A stretch of DNA of 64,000 nucleotides from Rhynchonema sp. JSB1_4 (taxonomy: Eukaryota > Nematoda > Chromadorea > Monhysterida > Xyalidae): assembly GCA_030248065.1 (NCBI GenBank), contig JASAMV010004253.1, forward strand, positions 1 through 64,000. The letters are read 5' to 3'. The notes below the pieces were generated by a model, which was not told the DNA's origin, did no database searches, and saw only the letters and a program-made list of their open reading frames with translations. The position numbers and the translations under genes are program-made. This document shows, piece after piece, positions 1-9,483 of the stretch (position 1 is its first letter; every line of letters starts with the position of its first letter).

Positions 1-1520
1 GGGCCCTCTCTTTATGTAAAAGACGAAATCATGGGGGCCCTCCCCCCATTTTCTGTGAGATTCGCTGGAGGCGAAACCAGCGAAATTGCATTTTCCCTAA
101 TTCTTGGGGGCCCTCCCCCCCATCTTCTGTAAGAAACGACCGAAATAGCTCCGACCGTAACCCGCACCGTAAAACAAGCAAAATATAAAAAAAAACAAGG
201 TACGGTATCCGAAAATACGGTGGCCGACTGCCGATTTGAGGCCGAGTCCACTCCTCCGCGCACAAAATTTTGGATCAGAGAAAAGAATCAGCGCAGTGCG
301 CTCAGCCAATCACCGTCCCGGAGAGAATGGCTTAATCACGGTGGATCCACCGTAGCCAAAAGTTGCAGTCGGCAGTCTTGCAGTCCACGTTAAACGTCCC
401 CCAAATTTTATCTGCACGCTTTCGCAAAGACCTTTACACAAGATCCGGAGAAACTCTAAAAAAATGAACATGAGGATCAATAAACAAAAATGGAAACATT
501 TAGCAGACACGCTGGAACAATTCGTCGAAATTCGAAATATAAAGAAAAGCGAAATTCTATAGTTAGTGAGTTTCAAGAATCGTGCGAAACATTCTGTCGC
601 CTTGACAGCTTTTTGATCAGGCAATTTGCCTGAATGCGCAGGTAGAATGTCGGCCGGTCCGCGCCGAATTTTGTTCCCAGTGGCTTGTCTTAAACGGAAT
701 CTACTGGGTACATGTTTGAGAGTTTGTACCAAATTATTTGATTTTTGTGATGCCCACATTGCTGTCTAAACACTTGTAAAACTTGAAAGGCGATTAGGAA
801 TGTGCAATTTCCCCTTTAAATCTAAACTAAACTCACGTGGTCGAGACGTAGTTTCTCGCCATATTTCAACAAAATTCTCAGCCGTCGTTGACTGATCTCC
901 TCAGTCACTGAGTTGCTGCTTTCAGGTATTCGTCAATTTTGTTATCGCCTGTTTTCATCTCGTGTCCGCCATTGATCACTGATTTTTCGCCTGTCGTTGC
1001 TGTTTTTGGTTGGTTTAAAATTTCTCTGGCACGTTTTGTCGTTTGTTCATTCATGATTATCATTATGTTCGTACACTCGTTTATTTTTCAGGTGTTTTCC
1101 GGATCTCGTTGTAGGTCTTTGCGTGAGCTTGCAAATAAAATTTGAAAAAAAAATTTGAAATTTGAAAAAAAAAATCTCTCTCTTTCTGTCTCTTTCTGTT
1201 TCCCTTGACGACGTTTCATTCTTGCCTTGCCTGCCCCACCACACCAGCTGAGTTTGCCTTGCCCTGCGCCTGCCTGCGCTGGCTGCGCCGCCTTTCTCCT
1301 TGCGGGTTTTTATTGCATCATTCACCTCGCTCGCTGAAACCACGTGGAGGCAAGGCAAGGAAGGCTTGGCTGTTGGCTGGCAGTCTGGCTGGCACAGCCT
1401 GATGAACAAAACTGAAATTTGATAAACTGACTTGACAGCAACCCCAATGTTCAGGCACACGCACAGCGCAGCGAAGCGAGCGGACCGCCGTAATCATTCA
1501 ATTTTGTGTTGTGAACGAAC
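1..1520. other. Upstream region of tyrosyl-tRNA synthetase with repeat fragments
   Basis: I see no supported gene here. The stretch holds a G-run-rich repeat at the left edge, half of a palindromic TTAA-type element (488-815), a purine/pyrimidine-biased stretch near 1140-1200, and the region just 5' of the synthetase start codon. The reverse-strand ORF at 310-759 is the repeat arm read through: the same peptide start recurs at 20595, so I do not treat it as a gene. Confidence 0.6.
488..815 (-). mobile_element. Half of a palindromic TTAA-flanked MITE
   Basis: One arm of the element seen complete at 20539-21182. The outer end reads CCCCT followed by TTAA at 816-819, and the arm runs inward to the loop sequence containing AAACATTTAGCAGAC. 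The other arm is missing and the left side joins unrelated sequence, so this copy is truncated or rearranged. Confidence 0.7.
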
Positions 1521-4500
1521 ATGGACTGCGCAGCAGAAAATGGTGATGGAAATGGATCATCAACAACGTCGACAAGCGACGCCACAATGACGGTGGAGCA
1601 ACGGCTGGACCTCATCACCAGAAATTTGGAGGTTTTTCTTGTTCACATTTTGGTAGGATAGGTACTTATCGTGCAGTATTGTCGGAAATAGAACCCGCAA
1701 CCCGGCCGAGGGTTCTATTTTTTCACTGGGGTCCACTGGTGCAGGGTAGTACTTGGGGCTGGGCAGTGTAGTTCCTGGTCCGGAGGGGGAGATAGCGGAC
1801 CCTCCGTTTTTTTCGGAGGGGGAGATAGCGTACCCCCGAGGGGGGGAAGGGGGGGGAAGACCCAAATTCGGGAAAAAGTCACTTTTTGAGGTGGAAAATT
1901 TGACCTATTTTTGCCCCTTTTTTGAAAAAATTCTTCATAAAAAGGGCATTTTGGCGACTTTTGAGAACATTGACCTAAAAATCACACATTTTTGGTATAA
2001 AAATGCCCATTTTAGGCCTAAAAATGCCTATTTTAGGCAAAAATTTGGGGGTGTACCCGGAGGGGGAGATAGGGGGATAGTGTACCACCTGAGGGGGAGA
2101 TAGCGTACCCGAGGGGGGGGACCCCCCCAGGAACTACACTGGGGCTGGGGGGGGGGGGGGGGGTGGGGGGTCCCCCCAAATTCATCTATCTATCGTCAAC
2201 ACTTTTTGATTTCATCTATCTATCGTCAACACTTTTGGGCAAATCTATCTATCGTCAACAAATTCTGGGTACAATCTATCTATCGTCAACACATTTCGAC
2301 CCCAAAATGGGTATTTTTGCCTCAAAATGGCTCAAAATCAGGGTAGTACTTGGGGGGGTGGGGGGTCCCCCCCAAATTCATCTATCTATCGTCAACACTT
2401 TTTGATTTCATCTATCTATCGTCAACACTTATGGGCAAATCTATCTATTGTCAACAAATTCTGGGAACAATCTATCTATCGTCAACACATTTCGACCCCA
2501 AAATGGGTATTTTTGCCTCAAAATGGCTCAAAATCGGTATTTTTTGTCCCAAATAAGCAAAAAATCGCGCAGCGCGCGGATTTTGTACATCTTAGTACAT
2601 TTTCATTAATATTTACACATTATTACCTACTTAGTACACTATACTATACCTTGATTTTTGGCGACCCCCCCCCCCACCATCTATCTATCGTCAACAAGTT
2701 TGGGTCGACCCCCCCCAGATTTCGGACTTGGGTCATCTATCTATCGTCAACACATTTCGGGTTCCAATCTATCTATCGTCAACACCCTGACCAAGTACTA
2801 CACTGCTCAAAATCGGTATTTTTTGTCCCAAATAGGCAAAAAATCGCGCGCTACGCGCGGATTTAGTACATCTAAGTACATTTTCATTAATATTCACACA
2901 TTATTATCTACTTAGTACACTATACTATACCTTGATTTTTGGCGACCCCCCACCATCTATCTATCGTCAACAAGTTTGGGTCGACCCCCCCCCCAGATTT
3001 CGGACTTGGGTCATCTATCTATCGTCAACACATTTCGGGTCCCAATCTATCTATCGTCAACACCCTGGCCAAGTACTACACTGCACTGGTGTAGCTGGGG
3101 GGATTTGGGGGCAGTGTAGTTCCTGGTCCGGCGGGGAAATTAGTGTTCCTCCCTACTTTTTCGGAGGGGAAATTCGTGTTCCTCCCTGGGGGGGAAGACC
3201 CAAAATCAGGAAAAAGTCACTTTTTGAGGTCGAAAATTTGACATATTTTTACCCCTTTTTGGAAAAAATTCTTCATAAAAAGGGTATTTTGGCGACTTTT
3301 GAGAACATTGACCTAAAAATGGCCATTTTAGGTAAAAATTGGGGAAATTAGTGTACTAGTGTATATACTTGCGTATTTTTCCGCAAAATATATTTTTGGA
3401 AAAAAAACCGTTTTTTTCCGGAAAAAAAACCGTTTTTTTCCAAATATTTTTCCAGTACTTAAGGATACCCATGGTCCAAAAACGCCTATTTTGGTGAAAA
3501 TTTTGTCGGGAAATGGCCTGAAACATGCTAAAAATGCACTTGGAGATTGAAAAGTGCTCATTTTGAACTGTTTAGCACCGATTTACATTAGTTTTGACAA
3601 CATCCTTTCGCAACCCTTGAAAATATTTCGGAAATTTTTGGAAAAAAACCGTTTTTTTTCCAAAAGTTGCCACTTGGAAAAATTTCCGGAAAAATAAAAA
3701 CGTATTTTTCCGGGCCTCGGAAAAAAACGGTTTTTTTTTCGGTTTTTTTCCGAAAAAAAACGGTTTTTTTTCCGGCCCGCAAGTATACTAGTGTACCTTG
3801 GTCGGGGAAATTAGTGTACTTAGGGGGGTCCCCCCCTCCCCCCAGGAACTACTCTGTTGGGGGGAGTCCCCCAGGTACAGTAGGTAGCAGTGCTGTGGCT
3901 GGGGGGAGAGGGTCCCCCCGCCCCCAGTGTTGGAGGTACTCTGGAGGGGGGATACCTACTGTACCGCGCTCGGAGAGGGGGATACCTACTGTACCAGAGC
4001 CGATGGCCTGGGGGGTTATGTACCTGGGGGGTTTGGGGGGGTTAGGTTTTTGGGTGAAAATTTTTAATGTGTTTATTATGTGTGAAATCGTGTGAAAACG
4101 TAGTATTTGCGCGCATAGCGCGCGAAAATGCCTATTTTAGGCCTAAATTTGCCTATTTTCGGGAAAAATTCGGGGAGCAGACGTGCCCGGAGGTGGAGGG
4201 GGAACAGTGGGGCAGGCTTACCATGGAGGGGGAACAGACGTACCCGAGGGGGGAACCCCCTCCCCCAGGAACTACACTGGGGGCTGGGGGGGTCAATTAA
4301 TGGGGTTCTATATTTCATTTGGCCCCCTCCGGACGAAAAAAGTAACTTTTGTAATGATGCAATGGCCCTGAAATGGGCACTCCCGGAATATATTGGGCGG
4401 GGCCTGACCGTCAAAACTATTTTTGACGACTGAAATGGAGTTGATGATGAGGAACGAAGAAATATAAAAAAACAACGCCAAATATTAGACCTTAGACGCT

Positions 4501-7500
4501 CGTTTCAGGAAGTGTTGGGCGTGGAAGAAATCGAAGCGCTGCTCGGTCAACGTGATCCGGTCATCTATTGGGGCACGGCGACCACCGGCAAGCCGCACAT
4601 TGCCTATTTTCTGCCAATGTTGAAAATTGCCGATTTCCTTCGCGCACGTTGTCATGTGAGAGTTTATTTTTCATCAACTGAACGTCATACACTGATCAAA
4701 TATGTATTTAACCGTGAGTGCAACAACAACAACAATCAGTGATTCAGGTGAAAATTCTGCTCGCCGATCTGCACGCTCTGTTGGACAATCAGAAAACGCC
4801 GCTGGAGTTGCTGGAGAAACGAACGGATTACTACGAAGCTGTGATCAAGTCGATGCTCAGGCGAATCGGTGTGCCGCTCGAGAAGCTGACGTTTGTGAGA
4901 GGCACCGAATTTCAGCTGTCCAAGTTGGTGGCAGCTTTTTTTCATTCGTGGCCTGTAGGGTTAGAGGTCGGGGGGGGGGGGGTACCCGACACCCGACACC
5001 CGACATCTCAGAAAAAAAGCCGACACCCGACACCCGACATCTAGTTTTTGGAAAAAACCCGACACCCGACACCTGTTTTTGGACCAAAAACCGGCCAATT
5101 TTTGCTCCTTCGTACTATTAGTGCAATTTTTTGGATCAAGTGACTGAATTCAAGTATTTTCACACGAAATAAACACCAAAATGTCACGTTCTGCGTCATC
5201 GGAAACATTCGGTTCGAAGAAAATTTTCTCTCAAAATTCTTCTCTCAGCAAAACTGATGTTTTGAACCGTAAGTGTCGGGTGTCGGCTGTCGGGTGTCGG
5301 GTCCCAAAAAACCCGACATCTGGGGGTACCCGACACCCGACACCTACACTTTTTTGGCACCCGACAGCCGACACCCGACATCTCTCTAACCCTAGTGGCC
5401 TGTAGTTGTAATGATGACTCTTAAAGGAAAAAAAGGAAATGCATATTTGTTCAAGGCATCAAGGGCGTTGTTGCCTTTTTTTATAAATTTTCCCCAAAAA
5501 AATTGCGAGGCAAAACCGATGAGTTGTTTGGTTCGGTGTTCGAATCAAAATTGTCGATGTTTGATGTGACACTACTTTTGGGTCATCTGCGTCAGTGTAG
5601 TTCCTGGTCCGGAGTAGGGATCGGCGTCGGTAATCTAATTAGTTCAAATTTCACCGACTTCGACTGTTTTTTCGTCGAAAGTTTGTGATTTCAGCGCAAA
5701 ATCTGTACTTTTAGCGCATTGTTGGAGATTAGAGCGTTAGTAGAGAACACAGAATAATTTCACACAAGGAAATTGCTCATTTCGGAAATTTCCTTGCGCA
5801 CTTTTCTCAGATAATTGACAATGAGCATAAAGCACGGCGCTCAAACTCTTAAAATCGCTTTCGCACGCGTACCGTATTAGTTGCCCCGAAAAGTTTTAAA
5901 GCTGCTCAGCTGTGACTTTGTTGTTATTTGCAACCGACAATTTTTTAATTTCGACCCTTACAAGCGTCAGTAGGCCATTTCCCAGCCATTTCGTATTCTT
6001 CATGTTGATCTCAAATATATTTTGTTGTACTGAATAACGATAACGAATACGAACATGCGAATAACGCTTGCAAAGATCTCTAGTTGAATACAAGAAACTT
6101 GGCAAACTTTTTCATTTGGGAACAAAATCTCAGTAAAAGTTACCCTTTTTGATACTAACGTGGGGTCAGGTCAAAATGTTGCATACCGACACCTGAGAAC
6201 AACCGACTCTCTTGGCCGCCGACACCGACATGGTTTTATGCGTCATTGAGAGCAATAAACCAACCAACACCGACTTTTTTCGGACACCGACGCCGATCCC
6301 TAGTCCGGAGGGTGACCTGGAGGCACCTCGGACTTCTAGAATGGTATGTTGGCGTACCCCGTACTCCTCCCTCCGTGGAGAAGGGGGATCCAATTTTGGG
6401 AAACAGTCATTTGTTGCGGTCGAAAAATTGACCTGTTATTCTCCTTGTTTCGGGAAAAATCCCTATAAAAAGGATATGTTCGCAATTTTTGACAGTTTCA
6501 CGCGAAAGAAGTCTAATATAGACCAGAAACCTATTTTCGGGAACGTTGTAGCAGTTTATCATGAGCGTTTTTTTCATGAAAAATAATGGACGGCCAGTAC
6601 AGACTTGATGATTTTCGAGTTTTTATGCAGCTTTATACTACTCTAATATTATAATCTTGCTCACATTTATAAGAACTAAATGAAACACTGCTACACACTC
6701 CTTTTATCATCACAATGAAAACAGACGCAACATGTGTGATTTGCAGGGAATACACGATGGACGTGTACCGTATGGCCAGCGTCATTACCGAGCACGACGC
6801 GAAGAAAGGGGGCGCCGAAGTTGTGAAGCAAGTCGAAAGTCCCGTGCTCAGCGGGCTCATGTATCCTCTATTGCAGGTGAGCTGTCTTTGGCACATTTAG
6901 TCGGGCTTTTCTCCAAATTTCACTGGGGACGATCAATTTCTTCCACCTGTTATGGATCAGATGTGCGAATTTTTGGTGCAAGTTGCGCCTAAACTCTTAA
7001 CCTACTCAGCCAAGCGTACAACAAAAATAGTTTAGATACAATTGTAGAAAAGGGCGCACACCGTGCTCTTTCTGCTTGTGTTGCGAATAAGAAGAACAAC
7101 AGCAGTTCTTTTTGCAGGCGCTGGACGAACAATATTTAGGAGTTGACGTTCAATTTGGTGGTCGCGATCAACGCAAAATCTTCGTTCTGGCGCGCGATGC
7201 AAGTTCCTTTCTTTCTTATTGTCTTGCTCTGGCCTACAACATTGCAGAGTTATGTGGTTCTTTTCAGAATCTGCCAAAACTCGGTTATAAACGGCGTAGT
7301 CATCTGATGACTCCCATGGGTAAGTGTGAAAAGTAAAAATAAAACACACACGTCATTGTCATTTTTACGAGCTCACCTATCTACCACACCACGCAGACTT
7401 ATTGTATTATACTGTGGTCAAATCAAGTCAAATTACTTTTACTCACGCTCATTTGGGTCTCACTCAATGCATGTGTATTCTTGATTTGACGACAATATAG

Positions 7501-8714
7501 TAAATTTCTAATCTCGCTGCCACATGCATTTCACAGATGCAGGGAAACTCGCGTTGGAAGTCGAGGCTGGCAAAAAGTTCAATACATAGCCGACAAGCCA
7601 CGCACCTGGCCCGTGTGCGTTTCGGATGTTTCAGTCACAAGTTGTGTGTATCAGCTGCGCGGCTTGTCGGTTGAGTATTGAGCCTGTTGCCTACCTCGAC
7701 TTCGAGCGAGAGTTTCTCTGCGTCTGTAAAAAAATGCATGAGGCAGGGAAATTCGAAACTTACTGTACCATTGACCCAGAATTCGTTTGATGTTTCAGTG
7801 CCGGGTCTGACCGGTGACAAAATGTCATCGTCGGAAGAAGACAGCAAAATCGATCTACTGGATGACGAAACAACGGTGAAACGCAAACTGAAGCGCGCGT
7901 TTTGCGAGCCGGGCAACGTGGAGAACAACGGAGTTCTCGCGTTCACCAAAAATGTCATCTTTGTCATGCTGGCCGGAAAAGGTTGAATTCTTGACTGTTT
8001 GCTCTTCAGTTTAGGCACACAGAGATTCCAAAATTATTGGGCCGTGCCGTGTATCAAACTTGGTGATCGGATCGGACCTGGCTTGGTGACGTGAAGTTTG
8101 GTGATGTGCGTGAAGTTTTGAATTTTATACTGATGTCTAATTTCGGCCGGCGTAAAACTTGTTTAGCTGGTATGCCTGTCGAAATTAGCCGTATGGTTAC
8201 TGTTTCCAGAAAACATTTTTACTAAAAAATGTTTTTTTGGTATTTGTCTGCCTTTTTTCAGACATTTTTCCGAAGCGATCCGATCACGAAGTTTGATCTC
8301 GAGGCCTGTCACCTCGCTGGTCTGTGAAAACAGGCCGGAACTGACAAAAATCACTCATACTGCCGTTACATTACATAATCATTTGATAGGGCTGTTGATG
8401 TTGCAGATTTTGTGATCAATCGACCGGAGAAATTCGGCGGCCCGTTGGTGTACGGCGACTACGAGGCGGTCGAACACGATTTCGCCGCCGAACAGCTGCA
8501 CCCGGGCGATCTGAAGATGGGCGTCACCGATTTCATCAACGATCTGCTCAAACCGATTCGTGACGACATGTCAACGCCCCAAATGCGGAAGCTGATCGAA
8601 CAGGCCTATCCGCCGCCGACACCCGTCAAAAGCAAAAAGGACAAAGTGAAAAAGAAACACAACAAGAAGCCGGACGATGTCATCGCCAATGGTGAAGCGA
8701 GGCAAGAAGAATAG
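1521..8714 (+). CDS. Tyrosyl-tRNA synthetase, cytoplasmic (8 exons)
   Basis: Class Ic synthetase that charges tRNA-Tyr in the cytosol. Exons read as 1521-1631, 4509-4655, 4748-4923, 6747-6876, 7118-7198, 7268-7319, 7799-7981 and 8407-8714. The phases close and give 395 residues. Visible family marks are [14 protein letters not shown] (the HIGH-equivalent) in exon 2, ADLHALLDN, the GAEVVKQVE segment in exon 4, [11 protein letters not shown] in exon 5, and GDKMSSSEE (the KMSKS-equivalent) in exon 7. The start is the first ATG before a segment ending in LDLITRNLE, which matches the family N-terminus. The protein stops after a lysine-rich tail ([12 protein letters not shown]), so the C-terminal EMAPII-like domain of human and insect enzymes is absent. 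Intron 5 has a GC donor (GAT/GCAAGT): using it gives the exact family spacing between KIF and LPKLGY. Introns 1 and 3 are packed with transposons. Confidence 0.95.
1764..2141. mobile_element. Nested hAT-like MITE, CAGTGTAGTTCCTGG family
   Basis: Terminal repeats CAGTGTAGTTCCTGG and CCAGGAACTACACTG, with the perfect 8-bp duplication GGGCTGGG at 1756-1763 and 2142-2149. It inserted 22 bases inside the left end of the outer element at 1742-3083. Related ends recur at 3112, 3842-3856, 5593 and 52605. Confidence 0.85.
2339..2805. mobile_element. Same-family hAT-like element inserted within the outer copy
   Basis: Ends CAGGGTAGTACTTGG and CCAAGTACTACACTG, with the perfect 8-bp duplication CTCAAAAT at 2331-2338 and 2806-2813. 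It belongs to the same family as its host element (1742-3083) and is nearly identical to it, so the family inserted into itself recently. Confidence 0.85.
3112..3856. mobile_element. hAT-like element, CAGTGTAGTTCCTGG family, with a nested insertion
   Basis: Left end CAGTGTAGTTCCTGG, right end CCAGGAACTACTCTG. Flanks TTTGGGGG and TTGGGGGG are an imperfect 8-bp duplication in a G-run. It is interrupted by 3364-3787. Its interior matches that of the copy at 1764-2141. Confidence 0.7.
3364..3787. mobile_element. Nested MITE with TATACTTGCG ends and poly-A/poly-T palindromes
   Basis: Ends TATACTTGCG and CGCAAGTATA, with the perfect 8-bp duplication CTAGTGTA at 3356-3363 and 3788-3795. The interior has many GGAAAAAAACC/GGTTTTTTTCC palindromes that would fold strongly. 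Relatives lie at 13450-14186 and within 16906-17764. Confidence 0.85.
3925..4140 (+). mobile_element. Truncated copy of the CAGTGTTGGAGGTAC hAT-like family
   Basis: Begins CAGTGTTGGAGGTACTCTGG and matches the intact copy at 51869-52318 through the GGGGATACCTACTGTACC repeats and on to the segment ending in GCGCGC. No right end was found, so it is a fragment in intron 1 of the tyrosyl-tRNA synthetase. Confidence 0.6.
4956..5394. mobile_element. hAT-like element with an internal CCGACACC minisatellite
   Basis: Ends TAGGGTTAGAG and CTCTAACCCTA, with the perfect 8-bp duplication GTGGCCTG at 4948-4955 and 5395-5402. Both ends are lined with tandem CCGACACC units in opposite orientation. It lies 32 bases inside intron 3 of the tyrosyl-tRNA synthetase. 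Confidence 0.85.
5593..6560 (+). mobile_element. Decayed CAGTGTAGTTCCTGG-family element interrupted by 5615-6302
   Basis: The left end CAGTGTAGTTCCTGG is present. After the nested element, 6311-6560 resembles the interior of the copy at 1764-2141 (the stretch following GGGAAAAAGTCAC there). No right end is recognisable, so its limit is approximate. Confidence 0.5.
5615..6302. mobile_element. Nested hAT-like element with TAGGGATCGGCGTCGG ends
   Basis: Ends TAGGGATCGGCGTCGG and CCGACGCCGATCCCTA, with the perfect 8-bp duplication GTCCGGAG at 5607-5614 and 6303-6310. It is 688 bases long and has no recognisable transposase. It sits 22 bases inside an older element, in intron 3 of the tyrosyl-tRNA synthetase. 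Confidence 0.85.
7498..7767. mobile_element. Palindromic MITE in tyrosyl-tRNA synthetase intron 6
   Basis: Both arms carry GCAGGGAAACT-like sequence followed by a TTGAAGTCGAGG-like stretch in opposite orientation. The same family occurs at 10558-10827. Terminal sequence is TAGTAAATTTC on the left and its degenerate complement on the right. Confidence 0.65.
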
Positions 8715-9483
8715 AAATATGCACGTTGATTTGATTTTGTGAACAATCATCTCGGTTATATGAATGAATTTCTCTTTTTTTATATCTTTGGGAAGCTTTC
8801 TTTCGTGTTTGTTTTTTTGGTCTACGTTGTTGCAACTCGTTGTTTGTTTGTTGAGAACTTTTGCTGCCTGTTGTTTCTTGTGAAGGATTTCGTTTTGTTT
8901 TGTTTTTTGCTCTTTTTCAATCAAATTTGTGCCGCAATGGCGGGCGATGTTCACAATTTGTTCGCAGATTTTATATTCGTTTGTTTTGTTTTTTGCTCTT
9001 TTTCAATCAAATTTGTGCCGCAATGGCGGGCGATGTTCACAATTTGTTCGCAGATTTTATATTTTAGGCTGAGTAATGTTTGTGAGCAGCTTGAGATATA
9101 AGAGGAGAGTTCTATTCTATGTCCTGTTTTCACAGATCTGATGTGGTAGGGTGTCAGGGGCTCTACCCCAGCTCGTGTCGCCGTGCCATCGAGCTTCTAT
9201 TTCAAGTCAGGCCTAAAGCTTGGGCTGTACTTATTTTCAGGCTTGGGCCTTTACGCTAGTGTACTTGATAGGTGTCACTGCAGCCTGAGCCTGAAAAAGA
9301 AACTATGACAGGCCTTGGTTTAACATGACGACACGAGCAGTGGTAGACCCAAATCAAGCATATTGCACCGATTATAACATTTACATGTTCCAAATGCTCC
9401 ATGTGCATCATCAATACAAGCATTATATTTGAAAAGCGTCTGTGATGTGCTCTATCCAATGTTATATGATGTCTCAGTGCGAT
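8715..9483. other. Intergenic region between convergent tyrosyl-tRNA synthetase and Ly6 genes
   Basis: The two genes converge here. The stretch holds the 86-bp tandem duplication and a segment near 9200-9260 with degenerate AGGCTTGGGC-type repeats. No gene is seen. Confidence 0.6.
8891..9064 (+). repeat. Two tandem copies of an 86-bp unit
   Basis: The segment from TGTTTTTTGCTC through CAATGGCGGGCGATGTTCACAATTTG to ATATT is duplicated head to tail with an 86-base period and is almost identical. It lies just downstream of the tyrosyl-tRNA synthetase stop codon and may fall in its 3' untranslated region. Confidence 0.85.

Larger units (their letters stand above)
1742..3083. mobile_element. Outer hAT-like non-autonomous element carrying two nested insertions
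   Basis: Ends are CAGGGTAGTACTTGG (left) and CCAAGTACTACACTG (right). It is flanked by the perfect 8-bp duplication CACTGGTG at 1734-1741 and 3084-3091. It is interrupted by the elements at 1764-2141 and 2339-2805. The interior has repeated copies of TCTATCTATCGTCAACA. It lies in intron 1 of the tyrosyl-tRNA synthetase. No transposase is encoded. Confidence 0.85.

Noticed and set aside
310..759. 149-residue reverse-strand ORF with a similar copy at 20595-20909
   Set aside because: It is the arm of a palindromic MITE; the shared peptide arises from repeat DNA and stops matching at the repeat edge.
2163..2915. ORFs with repeated IYLSST/SIYRQH peptides
   Set aside because: These are translations of the TCTATCTATCGTCAACA boxes within hAT-like elements, not a repeat protein.
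2180..3065. CRISPR-like regularly spaced repeats
   Set aside because: The units are in eukaryotic intron DNA, spacers are themselves repeated between copies, and the block has transposon ends and target duplications.
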